Assembly (NCBI GenBank): GCA_947631075.1 | Contig: CANRJU010000109.1 | Location: forward strand, 1-8,059 | DNA: 8,059 nt | Origin: an uncultured Lachnospiraceae bacterium | GTDB taxonomy: Bacteria > Bacillota > Clostridia > Lachnospirales > Lachnospiraceae | Reading direction: 5' to 3' | Part shown: piece after piece, positions 1 to 5,627 of the stretch | Position numbering within the stretch: the stretch's first letter is position 1 | Layout: every line of letters begins with the position of its first letter | Position numbers and translations under genes: made by a program | Notes under the pieces: generated by a model | The model's database searches: none | What the model was told of the DNA's origin: nothing | Seen by the model: only the letters and a program-made list of their open reading frames with translations

Positions 1-182
1 TTGGGAGAGTTCTTTTTCAGTTCCGGGTTGTTCTTCTCCAGAACCGTGCTCCTCACGATGTTGACATCCTTCGGCGCATCAATCATAATCCTCATATGAT
101 TATGGCTTCCGCCCAGAAACACAATCTTGATGTCGTCCCCCAACATCAGGTACTCCTCGGTGCTCACACTCAGTCTCAGCAT
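1..182 (-). CDS. csrA: CsrA-family RNA-binding regulator (partial, 3' end beyond window)
   Basis: The minus strand from 182 encodes 60 residues with no stop before the window edge. The protein begins MLRLSVSTEEYLMLGDDIKI and continues through an IDAPKDVNIVRS segment. This matches the CsrA fold: N-terminal beta strand, GDDIKI at 15-20, IDAPK at 34-38 and a conserved Arg44, which in known CsrA proteins contacts the GGA motif of target mRNAs. The usual R6 of the first RNA-binding strand is Val here and the usual VHR is IVR, so this is a divergent subgroup. CsrA proteins are 60-75 residues, so only a few residues are likely missing. The start is set by GGAGGAGG (187-194) four bases before ATG. 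CsrA dimers normally repress or stabilise mRNAs after transcription; the targets here are unknown. No flagellar gene or fliW is visible in the window. Confidence 0.87.
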   Translation of the reverse strand, partial: MLRLSVSTEEYLMLGDDIKIVFLGGSHNHMRIMIDAPKDVNIVRSTVLEKNNPELKKNSP

Positions 183-311
183 AAAACCTCCTCCAATCCG
201 GTTTGTCATGCTAACTACGGCGCTTATGCGGTTCCCCGCTCTTCTTTCCCGCCGCTTGCTACTACGGCTCTTTTCACCATTTTTACGGTTCTTTCCGCCG
301 TTTTTCAAAAC
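183..311 (-). promoter_or_regulatory. csrA leader region rich in GGA motifs
   Basis: Read on the minus strand, the 129 bases before csrA carry GGA trinucleotides at 294-296, 247-249, 233-235, 197-199, 192-194 and 189-191. The last two form the Shine-Dalgarno sequence. Two near-identical 14-15-base words (GCCGTAGTTAGCATG, complement of 208-222, and GCCGTAGTAGCAAG, complement of 258-271) also occur. CsrA proteins bind GGA, and several are known to repress their own translation by covering GGA in their leader. Autoregulation here is inferred. No clear promoter was found: a TATAAT (complement of 380-385) lacks a properly spaced -35. Confidence 0.35.
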
Positions 312-336
312 GCAACTTTTTGCTATATAGTGTTGC
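312..336 (+). repeat. Left copy of 25-bp palindromic repeat
   Basis: This copy reads GCAAC, 15 bases, then GTTGC, so it is itself a hyphenated inverted repeat. The flanks also pair roughly (AAAAC before, ATTTTT after). It matches the reverse complement of 680-704 at 21 of 25 positions by eye, and matches it in direct orientation at 18 of 25. The shared interior word is TTTGCTATA, which resembles an extended -10 element. The pair could be operators for the same regulator, weak hairpin terminators, or the ends of a small non-autonomous element. Confidence 0.55.
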
Positions 337-679
337 ATTTTTAACTTACACCTTATATATCGGAGCATTCCGATAAAACATTATAGTCAATTTTAAATTT
401 TTTAAAAAATTTTTTCAAACAGTTGTTAGAATCAGCGGAAAATCGTTGTTTTTTCTTTGTGTAAAATTTTTAAATTTATTCTTTGAAAATTTCAATTTCC
501 AAATTATTCCAAAGCCATGTTGTTCAAAACAGTCATTTTCAACTGTCATAAAATAGAGAAAAATGATTCTTGTCATTCGGTAATAAATTTTGATTACTAA
601 TTGCTGGTTTATCATGAATTTTCGTTGATTTCCATGATTAATATGTGTTTTATAATAAACAAAATCACTCTCAAAAAAC
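337..679. other. A+T-rich gene-free stretch between the paired repeats
   Basis: This stretch is much richer in A and T than the flanking genes, with long runs of T and A around 391-420. The only open frame of any size is on the minus strand at 415-615; it lacks a convincing ribosome binding site and recognisable protein features. At 359-374 a small palindrome, ATCGGA-GCAT-TCCGAT, may be a protein-binding site. A TTGACTATAAT string (complement of 380-390) merges a -35-like and a -10-like hexamer without a spacer, so I do not call it a promoter. Confidence 0.4.
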
Positions 680-704
680 GCAACATTTTATAGCAAAGTG
701 TTGC
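680..704 (-). repeat. Right copy of 25-bp palindromic repeat
   Basis: This copy reads GCAAC, 15 bases, then GTTGC, and is followed by a T-rich tract (703-738). Its reverse complement aligns with 312-336 at 21 of 25 bases, including the interior TTTGCTATA. It is preceded by TCAAAAAACG, where the left copy has TCAAAACG. No target-site duplication could be defined around the pair, so mobility remains unproven. Confidence 0.55.
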
Positions 705-857
705 ATTTTTTTTATTTCTTTTCTATTTCTTTCTTATTAAAATCAACTCAATCCACAGGAACAAACACGACAGCAGGCACAGAGAGCGCGCTCGGAAACG
801 ACTCTCATTTTTTCATTTCATTTTTCCCACGACTTCAAAGCCTGTCCGAATTGCCCG

Positions 858-909
858 AAACAGACCTGTTTATTTCCTTATTATAGGCACAAGAAGCTAT
901 TGAAGCCAA
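858..909 (-). promoter_or_regulatory. Candidate minus-strand promoter with overlapping palindrome
   Basis: On the minus strand, TTGGCT (complement of 904-909) is followed after 18 bases by a perfect TATAAT (complement of 880-885). Just downstream, where transcription would begin, lies AAACAG-AC-CTGTTT (858-871), a perfect 6+6 palindrome that would suit a repressor site. The XRE gene at 979-1350 lies upstream of this promoter, not downstream. The next gene downstream on this strand is csrA, about 680 bases away. The transcript could be a long csrA leader or a small RNA. Hexamers and spacing are seen; activity is inferred. Confidence 0.35.
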
Positions 910-911
910 GG

Positions 912-966
912 GGCGCTTTGTCCCCCTGATCTTACATGCTTCGTGCCTTTGAAACCCCAAAGCGCC
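912..966. repeat. 9-bp inverted repeat after the XRE gene
   Basis: GGCGCTTTG (912-920) and CAAAGCGCC (958-966) are perfect inverted copies separated by 37 bases. An alternative small stem, GGGG (910-913) with CCCC (922-925), overlaps the left arm, so two folds would compete. It lies just past the XRE stop codon. No T-run follows on the minus strand, so a standard intrinsic terminator is not supported. Confidence 0.35.
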
Positions 967-978
967 GATGGCGCCGAA

Positions 979-1350
979 TCATTCCCCGTCCTCTGGGTCC
1001 TTCTTTACCGCGTCGGACTCCAGAAACGAAATCATATATTCAAAGAGGCGAATAAACAGTTGAATGCTCTCCTCTCTGGGCACACTGATGACAGTCCGGC
1101 CGAGCACGTCCTCCACATTGCATGGATCGCCTGCTATAAAATAATTCAAGTCCACGTCGTACTCCCTGTGAAGCTGTACCGCTTTGTCCAGAGTCATAAG
1201 CGTCTTTCCCCTCTCGATTTTTTGATACGATGACACGTCCCAGTACAGCTTATTCGCAAATTCCTGTTGCGTGAGCTGGAGCTTCATTCTGAGTTCTTTT
1301 AATTTTCTGCCAATCTCCCTGGTTTCTTTATCATTAACTATTCTGTTCAT
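979..1350 (-). CDS. XRE-family helix-turn-helix transcriptional regulator
   Basis: This encodes 123 residues with an N-terminal HTH_3/Cro-C1 type domain at about residues 14-75. It shows the usual order: IGRKLKELR, then LTQQEFANKL for the second helix, SYQKIERGK after the recognition helix, and a closing DLNYFIAGD. The C-terminal 45 residues contain a hydrophobic helix (about 96-110) that may mediate dimer formation, then an acidic tail. An in-frame GTG lies 12 bases upstream at 1362. However, the ribosome binding site AAAGGAG overlaps that GTG, so ATG at 1350 is the better start. Such regulators often control themselves or a neighbour, and an inverted repeat lies 44 bases upstream. It is downstream of the reductase gene on the same strand but separated by about 245 bases, so separate transcription is likely. 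The target is unknown. Confidence 0.85.
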   Translation of the reverse strand: MNRIVNDKETREIGRKLKELRMKLQLTQQEFANKLYWDVSSYQKIERGKTLMTLDKAVQLHREYDVDLNYFIAGDPCNVEDVLGRTVISVPREESIQLFIRLFEYMISFLESDAVKKDPEDGE

Positions 1351-1393
1351 TGTTTGAATCACTCCTTTTAGTTCATCGTATCAACAAACAATG

Positions 1394-1420
1394 AAAGAAT
1401 GTTAAGGATTTATATTCTTT
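1394..1420 (-). promoter_or_regulatory. Inverted repeat upstream of the XRE gene, possible operator
   Basis: AAAGAAT (1394-1400) and ATTCTTT (1414-1420) are perfect 7-bp inverted arms 13 bases apart, lying 44-70 bases upstream of the XRE start. A second pair, AACGGAT (1424-1430) and ATCCGTT (1457-1463), lies just beyond. Candidate -10 strings on the minus strand (TATAAA inside the repeat, TACGAT nearer the gene) lack a good -35, so the promoter cannot be fixed. Binding by the XRE protein is inferred from position only. Confidence 0.3.
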
Positions 1421-1505
1421 TTAAACGGATAAATATTCCCACTGCCCGTTCTAATAATCCGTTATTCATATTTTCTCGATTTTTCAGTTATTTTTCGGTT
1501 CGTAT

Positions 1506-1628
1506 ACCAATCGACCTCTTGATCATAATCTTTCTACCGGTAAGACCCGCTTAATTATAATATTTCTACCGATCGACCGCTTGATCATAATCTTTCTACC
1601 GATAAGACTTCTTGATCATAATCTTTCT
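1506..1628 (-). repeat. Four tandem 30-32-bp repeats covering the reductase stop codon
   Basis: Four head-to-tail units occupy 1506-1535 (30 bp), 1536-1567 (32), 1568-1597 (30) and 1598-1628 (31). On the minus strand each begins AGAAAGATTATGATCAAG or a close variant (AGAAATATTATAATTAAG in the 32-bp unit) and ends near CGGT or TGGT. The unit at 1598-1628 encodes the last residues of the reductase, and the TAG stop spans the junction with the next unit. The other three units are downstream and untranslated. The 30- and 31-bp units are nearly identical, while the 32-bp unit is the most diverged. Confidence 0.85.
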
Positions 1629-2783
1629 GGCAACATGAATGCCGATCTTATAGGGAATCGGCCGGAGATTCCGATCCGCTTCTTTTAATTTTTCGCGGAT
1701 GCTGATATGCTGCGGGCAATGTTTTTCGCACTTGCCGCAGCCGATACACTGGGAGGCAAAACCGGGCTCCTTGCGCATTCCCATGTTCTGGGCAAATTCC
1801 ATGCGGGCCGGAGATTTCTTCTCCATATACATCAGATTATAATAGTAGAAATTGCCCGGGATGTCCACGCCGTGAGGGCAGGGCATACAGTACCGGCAGC
1901 CCGTACAGCCCACTCTTTCCCGCTCCCGTATGATCCGCTTGATCTCCTCGACGACCCGAAAATCCGCCTCTGTAAAATCACCGGGTTCCGCCTCCGACGC
2001 AATGCGGATATTTTCCCGCACCATCTCCTCCGAATTCATCCCGGAAAGCACGCAACTGACCTCCGGCTGGTTCCAGAGCCAGCGAAGCCCCAGCTCGGCC
2101 GGCGTATAATTTTTGCTGTCCGAAGCCAGCGCCTGCCTGGCCTTCTCCGGCAGGTCGACCAGCTTGCCGCCCCGCAGCGGCTCCATGATGATAACCGGAA
2201 TCCCTTTTTCGGCCGCCGCCTGCAGCCCCCGCTTTCCGGCCTGCGTGTGCTCGTCCAGATAATTGTACTGAATCTGGCAGAAATCCCAGTCATAGGCGTC
2301 CAGAATTTTCAGAAACATATCCGTATCTCCGTGATAGGAAAAACCGATATTTCGGACGCTCCCGTCCGCCTTCTTTTGCCGGATAAACTCCTCGATTCCC
2401 AGATCCCTCAAGTGCTCCCACTCCGCGTAATCCGTAAACATGTGCATCAGATAATAGTCGATGTGGTCCGTCCTGAGCCTCGCGAGCTCTGTGTTAAAAG
2501 TCTTTTCCACCGCCGCCATGGAGCGCATAATATACTGCGGAAGTTTCGTGGCAATATATACCCTGTCACGACAATGATTCTCCTCCAGAATGCGTCCGAG
2601 GCACTCCTCGCTCCCCGGATAAATGTAGGCCGTATCAAAATAATTCACGCCCTCGCCGATGGCAAGCATCACTTCCCGCTCCGCCTTTTCGTAGTCGATC
2701 GCGCTTCCTTTTCTGGTAAATCTCATGCAGCCATAGCCCAGCTGCGAAATTTTGTTTCCATACCGGTCCGTCCTGTATTTCAT
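1596..2783 (-). CDS. Aldo/keto reductase with C-terminal 4Fe-4S ferredoxin-like motifs
   Basis: This encodes 395 residues in two parts. Residues 1-285 are an aldo/keto reductase barrel, a NAD(P)H-dependent carbonyl reductase fold. The expected catalytic set is visible: Asp50 and Tyr55 in FDTAYIYPGSE, Lys80 in IATKLP and His114 in YYLMHMF. Residues 293-302 (C293, C296, C299, C302 then Pro) and 346-356 (C346, C349, C352, C356 then Pro) are two four-cysteine cluster motifs. The protein belongs to the group described as predicted oxidoreductases of the aldo/keto reductase family with iron-sulfur clusters (COG1453-like). These are common in anaerobes and mostly of unknown substrate, and cluster-linked electron transfer is inferred. 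No signal peptide is seen, so it is cytosolic. GAGGTGA seven bases before ATG fixes the start. The final residues KIMIKKSYR lie in a tandem repeat unit. Confidence 0.93.
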   Translation of the reverse strand: MKYRTDRYGNKISQLGYGCMRFTRKGSAIDYEKAEREVMLAIGEGVNYFDTAYIYPGSEECLGRILEENHCRDRVYIATKLPQYIMRSMAAVEKTFNTELARLRTDHIDYYLMHMFTDYAEWEHLRDLGIEEFIRQKKADGSVRNIGFSYHGDTDMFLKILDAYDWDFCQIQYNYLDEHTQAGKRGLQAAAEKGIPVIIMEPLRGGKLVDLPEKARQALASDSKNYTPAELGLRWLWNQPEVSCVLSGMNSEEMVRENIRIASEAEPGDFTEADFRVVEEIKRIIRERERVGCTGCRYCMPCPHGVDIPGNFYYYNLMYMEKKSPARMEFAQNMGMRKEPGFASQCIGCGKCEKHCPQHISIREKLKEADRNLRPIPYKIGIHVARKIMIKKSYR

Positions 2784-2823
2784 GATCTGTCACCTCATTT
2801 TTCATTTTCATCCTGATAAAATC

Positions 2824-2852
2824 ATAGTACCATTTTTCGTTTATTCCGGCAA
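2824..2852 (-). promoter_or_regulatory. Promoter of the aldo/keto reductase gene
   Basis: On the minus strand, TTGCCG (complement of 2847-2852) and TACTAT (complement of 2824-2829) are separated by exactly 17 bases. The -10 ends about 40 bases before the start codon, leaving a short leader with the GAGGTGA site. The 23-bp repeat array begins 19 bases upstream of the -35, so a factor bound there could act on this promoter too. Confidence 0.65.
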
Positions 2853-2870
2853 CCCAAAAGTAAATCTGCT

Positions 2871-2985
2871 AAAATGCCGAATGATTTTCGTCCAAAGTGC
2901 CGAAAAATAATCAGCCAAAGTACCGAAAAATTTACGTCCAAAATGCCGAAAAATTTTTGGCCAAAGTGCCGAAAAGTGATTGCAT
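2871..2985 (+). repeat. Five 23-bp direct repeats (iteron-like array) upstream of an ATPase gene
   Basis: Five units run head to tail with no gaps: 2871-2893, 2894-2916, 2917-2939, 2940-2962 and 2963-2985, each exactly 23 bp. The conserved core is AAARTRCCGAAAAAT (units 1 and 5 vary near its end). Five or six variable bases follow, then CC in units 1-4. The last six bases of unit 5 form the TTGCAT -35 of the downstream promoter. A 23-bp step is roughly two turns of B-DNA, so proteins bound to successive cores would lie near the same face. The array is also open in the frame of the downstream gene, but it lies before the promoter and is not expected to be translated. No binding protein is known to me; the adjacent ATPase or its partner is a candidate. 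Confidence 0.9.
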
Positions 2986-3008
2986 GGAATTTAAAAAAAG
3001 GGTATACT
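2980..3008 (+). promoter_or_regulatory. Promoter of the first DUF4143 ATPase
   Basis: TTGCAT (2980-2985) and TATACT (3003-3008) are separated by exactly 17 bases, a strong sigma-A type match. The -35 is the end of repeat unit 5. Transcription should start near 3014-3016, giving a leader of about 27 bases that contains AAAAGGAG (3027-3034). This placement implies that codons upstream of about 3015 are not part of the gene. Confidence 0.75.
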
Positions 3009-3041
3009 ATAGGAAAACAGACATCTAAAAGGAGCATGTCA

Positions 3042-4316
3042 ATGAAGAAATATAAAGGAAGAATCGCGGATGAAATTTTGAAAAAGCGCCTGGCAGGCAA
3101 GGGAGCGGTATTGGTAGAGGGGCCGAAGTGGTGCGGCAAGACTACGACGGCAGAGCAGGTTGCCGGAAGCATCCTCTATATGGCCGACCCGGAATTTGAG
3201 CAGCAGAACTTAGACCTGGCGGATATCAATCCCAAAGCTCTTTTGAAGGGCGGCGTCCCGCGCCTGATCGACGAGTGGCAGATTGCCCCCAAATTATGGG
3301 ATGCCGTTCGCTTTGAAGTCGATCACCGAGATGAATTTGGCCAGTTTATTTTGACCGGCTCGGCCGTTCCGGCCTCCTATGAGCATATACACCACACCGG
3401 TACCGGCCGCTTCTCCTGGGTTCTGATGCGCCCCATGAGCCTGTATGAATCACAGGAATCAAGCGGGGAAGTCAGCCTCCGGGAGCTATTTGACGCGCCG
3501 GAACAGATTTATGGGGAAAATTCCCTGGATTTTTCCAGCCTGGCCTTTCTTGTATGCCGGGGTGGATGGCCGAGAGCCACCGATCTGAAGGGCGAAATCG
3601 CGCTGGAACAGGCATTTGACTATTATGACGCCGTCGTAAAATCCGATATATCCCGCGCGGATGGCGTCTCCCGCAATCCCGAACGCGTAAAGCGCCTGAT
3701 GCGGTCGTACGCGCGCAATCAGGGAACCCAGGCGACAAACCGGCTTCTGTGCGCGGATCTTGAGACAAATGAAGCGGACACCTTTGACGCCGACACGGTC
3801 TATTCCTATATTCTTGCCCTCAAGAAAATTTTTGTCATTGAGGAAATGGAGGCATGGAATCCGAATCTCCGTTCAAAAACCGCTATCCGAACTTCCCATA
3901 CGCGGTATTTTGTGGATCCGTCCATCGCCGCGGCCGCCTTGGGATTAGGTCCCCAGGATTTGGAAAATGATCTGGAGACATTCGGGCTTCTCTTTGAGAC
4001 GATGTGCGTGCGGGATCTGCGGGTCTATGCCGATGCGCTAAATGGCAGCGTATACCATTTTCGGGACAAGACCGACCTTGAGTGCGACGCGGTAATACAC
4101 CTGCGCAACGGCTCTTACGGACTGACGGAGATAAAACTGGGCGGAGACCGCCTGATTGAAGAAGGCGCAAAAAATCTTAAAAAATTAAGCGACAAAATCG
4201 ACACGAATAAAATGAAAGAGCCTGCTTTTTTAATGGTGCTGACAGGAACAGGGAAATACGCGTACCGGAGGCAGGACGGAATCTATGTAGTACCGGTGGG
4301 ATGTCTGAAAAACTGA
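3042..4316 (+). CDS. AAA_14/DUF4143 family ATPase with PD-(D/E)XK-like C-terminus
   Basis: This encodes 424 residues from ATG 3042, seven bases after AAAAGGAG. An ATG at 3036 is too close to that site. The frame stays open to 2874, but that part lies upstream of the promoter. The N-terminal NTPase module has Walker A GPKWCGKTT (27-35), Walker B RLIDEW with Asp77-Glu78, sensor FILTGS (102-107) and a conserved TGR (Arg123). The middle (about 190-300) is DUF4143-like, with SRNPERVKRLMRSYARN and VDPSIAAAALGLG. The C-terminus has ECDAVIHLRNGSYGLTEIKL, in which Asp349, Glu363 and Lys365 resemble a PD-(D/E)XK nuclease-fold site. Cleavage of nucleic acid is not shown for this family, whose function is largely unknown. 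No membrane segment or signal peptide is seen. It is transcribed alone and converges on a second family member. Confidence 0.92.
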   Translation: MKKYKGRIADEILKKRLAGKGAVLVEGPKWCGKTTTAEQVAGSILYMADPEFEQQNLDLADINPKALLKGGVPRLIDEWQIAPKLWDAVRFEVDHRDEFGQFILTGSAVPASYEHIHHTGTGRFSWVLMRPMSLYESQESSGEVSLRELFDAPEQIYGENSLDFSSLAFLVCRGGWPRATDLKGEIALEQAFDYYDAVVKSDISRADGVSRNPERVKRLMRSYARNQGTQATNRLLCADLETNEADTFDADTVYSYILALKKIFVIEEMEAWNPNLRSKTAIRTSHTRYFVDPSIAAAALGLGPQDLENDLETFGLLFETMCVRDLRVYADALNGSVYHFRDKTDLECDAVIHLRNGSYGLTEIKLGGDRLIEEGAKNLKKLSDKIDTNKMKEPAFLMVLTGTGKYAYRRQDGIYVVPVGCLKN

Positions 4317-4324
4317 CATCCCAC
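4296..4324 (+). terminator. Hairpin between the convergent ATPase genes, likely terminator
   Basis: GTGGGATGTC (4296-4305) and GACATCCCAC (4315-4324) form a perfect 10-bp stem with a 9-base loop. The right arm overlaps the TGA stop of the first ATPase (4314-4316). On the plus strand it is followed by GCGTTTCGTTTC, a weak T-rich tail. On the minus strand no T-run follows. It probably ends plus-strand transcription, less surely the opposing transcript. Confidence 0.55.
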
Positions 4325-4350
4325 GCGTTTCGTTTCATAGTCCCCGCGCG

Positions 4351-5583
4351 CTATATATACTCAATCGGCAGCGCCACGAGATTTTCCCTCAAATATGTCT
4401 TTTTATCAATCAGGCACAGTATGACGCCCATCCCCCTTTTCTTATCCGGGATTTTGTCCAGAACTGTGTTGGCGGCGGCCATATTCGCTCTGGGATTTCC
4501 GGACATTTTTATCTCTATGGGGTACAAAATGCCGTCCTCCTCAACAATCAGATCGATTTCATTTTCTGACGCGGCCTTTTTATCTTTTCCTCTATAATAA
4601 TAAATATTGAACCGATAATCCATCCCCTCGTTGGCATAGGATTTCAATATTTCTGACACCACAAATGTCTCAAATATATTGCCGGCTACCGCTGAACATT
4701 TCAAGGCGTCCGCTGTCAGCCATCTTGTGAGATAGCAGACAAGACCTGTATCCCGAAAATATATTTTTGGCGTCTTGATTGCGCGGTTCAAGGCGCTCTG
4801 GCTATAGGGCTGCAGCAGATAAACAATCCCTGTTCTTTCCAGAACTGAAATCCACTTCTTGATTGTGGGTTCACTGACCCCGACTTCGCTCGCTATATTC
4901 GCGTAATTTAATATTTCACCGGTTCTTGCCGCTGTCGCAGTCAGAAATTTGGTAAAGGTAATTCCATCGCTGGCAATCCATTCATTCACATCCCGGTCCA
5001 GGTATGTCGACACATAAGAAGAATAATACTCCTGCCAGTCTCTTTCTACATCGTACAGTTCCGGATAGGAACCCTTGTGAATCATCTGCCAGATCTCCTT
5101 ATATGGCTTCAGGTCCTTTTCGCGCTCCCTTATATACACATCCGTTGGGACAAAATGCCGGTTAAATTTCACGCCATATATTTCCCGCATCGAAAGTCCC
5201 AACAGCTCGGATACCGACACCCGGCCCGCAAGGGACTCGCTCATGCCCTTCATCAGCTCCAGTTTTTGAGAGCCGGACAAAATAAACTGTCCCCTCTCCT
5301 CCGACTCATCCACAATCCGCTTGATTTCCTCCAGAACCGCGCTTTCTTTTTGGACCTCGTCAATAAACAGAGGGCAGGGGTTGTTAAGGAAAAACAGCCT
5401 GGGTTCTTCCCGCGCCTGCAGTCTGGTCAGCCGGTCGTCGAAATTCGCCCGGTTAAACTCCGGAAATTCATGCCGGATCACCGTTGATTTGCCAACCTGC
5501 CTGGCCCCTGTTACCAACACGCATTTACTGGATTTTGCCCTGGCTTTTAACACGGGCGCGATCGCTCTTTCAATATACGCCAT
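4351..5583 (-). CDS. Second AAA_14/DUF4143 family ATPase
   Basis: This encodes 410 residues. The N-terminal NTPase module shows Walker A GARQVGKST (26-34), Walker B LFIDEVQ with Asp75-Glu76, sensor FILSGS (100-105) and LAGR (Arg121). Residues about 205-260 form a winged-helix-like part of DUF4143 (ILNYANIASEVGVSEPTIKKW). FRDTGLVCYL (276-285) and GNIFETFVVSEI (301-312) follow. Near the end, NEIDLIVEEDGILYPIEIKM supplies Asp344, Glu357 and Lys359 of a PD-(D/E)XK-like motif. The start is ATG 5583 with GAGGGA six bases upstream. It shares domain order but little sequence with the first ATPase, so the two are from different subfamilies and not a recent duplication. Members occur in many copies in gut Firmicutes; their role is unsettled. 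No partner gene is co-oriented with it. Confidence 0.92.
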   Translation of the reverse strand: MAYIERAIAPVLKARAKSSKCVLVTGARQVGKSTVIRHEFPEFNRANFDDRLTRLQAREEPRLFFLNNPCPLFIDEVQKESAVLEEIKRIVDESEERGQFILSGSQKLELMKGMSESLAGRVSVSELLGLSMREIYGVKFNRHFVPTDVYIREREKDLKPYKEIWQMIHKGSYPELYDVERDWQEYYSSYVSTYLDRDVNEWIASDGITFTKFLTATAARTGEILNYANIASEVGVSEPTIKKWISVLERTGIVYLLQPYSQSALNRAIKTPKIYFRDTGLVCYLTRWLTADALKCSAVAGNIFETFVVSEILKSYANEGMDYRFNIYYYRGKDKKAASENEIDLIVEEDGILYPIEIKMSGNPRANMAAANTVLDKIPDKKRGMGVILCLIDKKTYLRENLVALPIEYI

Positions 5584-5627
5584 AGTAATCCCTCATTTCT
5601 GAGCGTTTACGCGACGGGACTGCCATC

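Noticed and set aside
380..390. TTGACTATAAT as a csrA promoter
   Set aside because: The -35-like and -10-like hexamers overlap with no spacer, and no partner hexamer lies at 16-18 bases.
415..615. Open frame of 66 codons on the minus strand in the A+T-rich island
   Set aside because: No convincing ribosome binding site, composition of random A+T-rich DNA, no recognisable motif.
1351..1362. GTG at 1362 as start of the XRE gene
   Set aside because: The GTG is covered by the AAAGGAG ribosome binding site, which is correctly placed only for the ATG at 1350.
1707..2816. Long 369-codon open frame on the plus strand opposite the reductase
   Set aside because: It is the antisense of a clear enzyme gene with all catalytic motifs on the other strand; its translation (many His, Arg and Pro) has no recognisable domain.
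2871..2985. CRISPR array
   Set aside because: The unit is only 23 bp with 5-6 variable bases, far too short for repeat plus spacer, and no cas gene is present.
2822..3172. Minus-strand frame of 116 codons across the repeat array
   Set aside because: It runs through two promoters, the repeats and the start of the ATPase in antisense; its repeated FRHFG-like words come from the 23-bp repeats.
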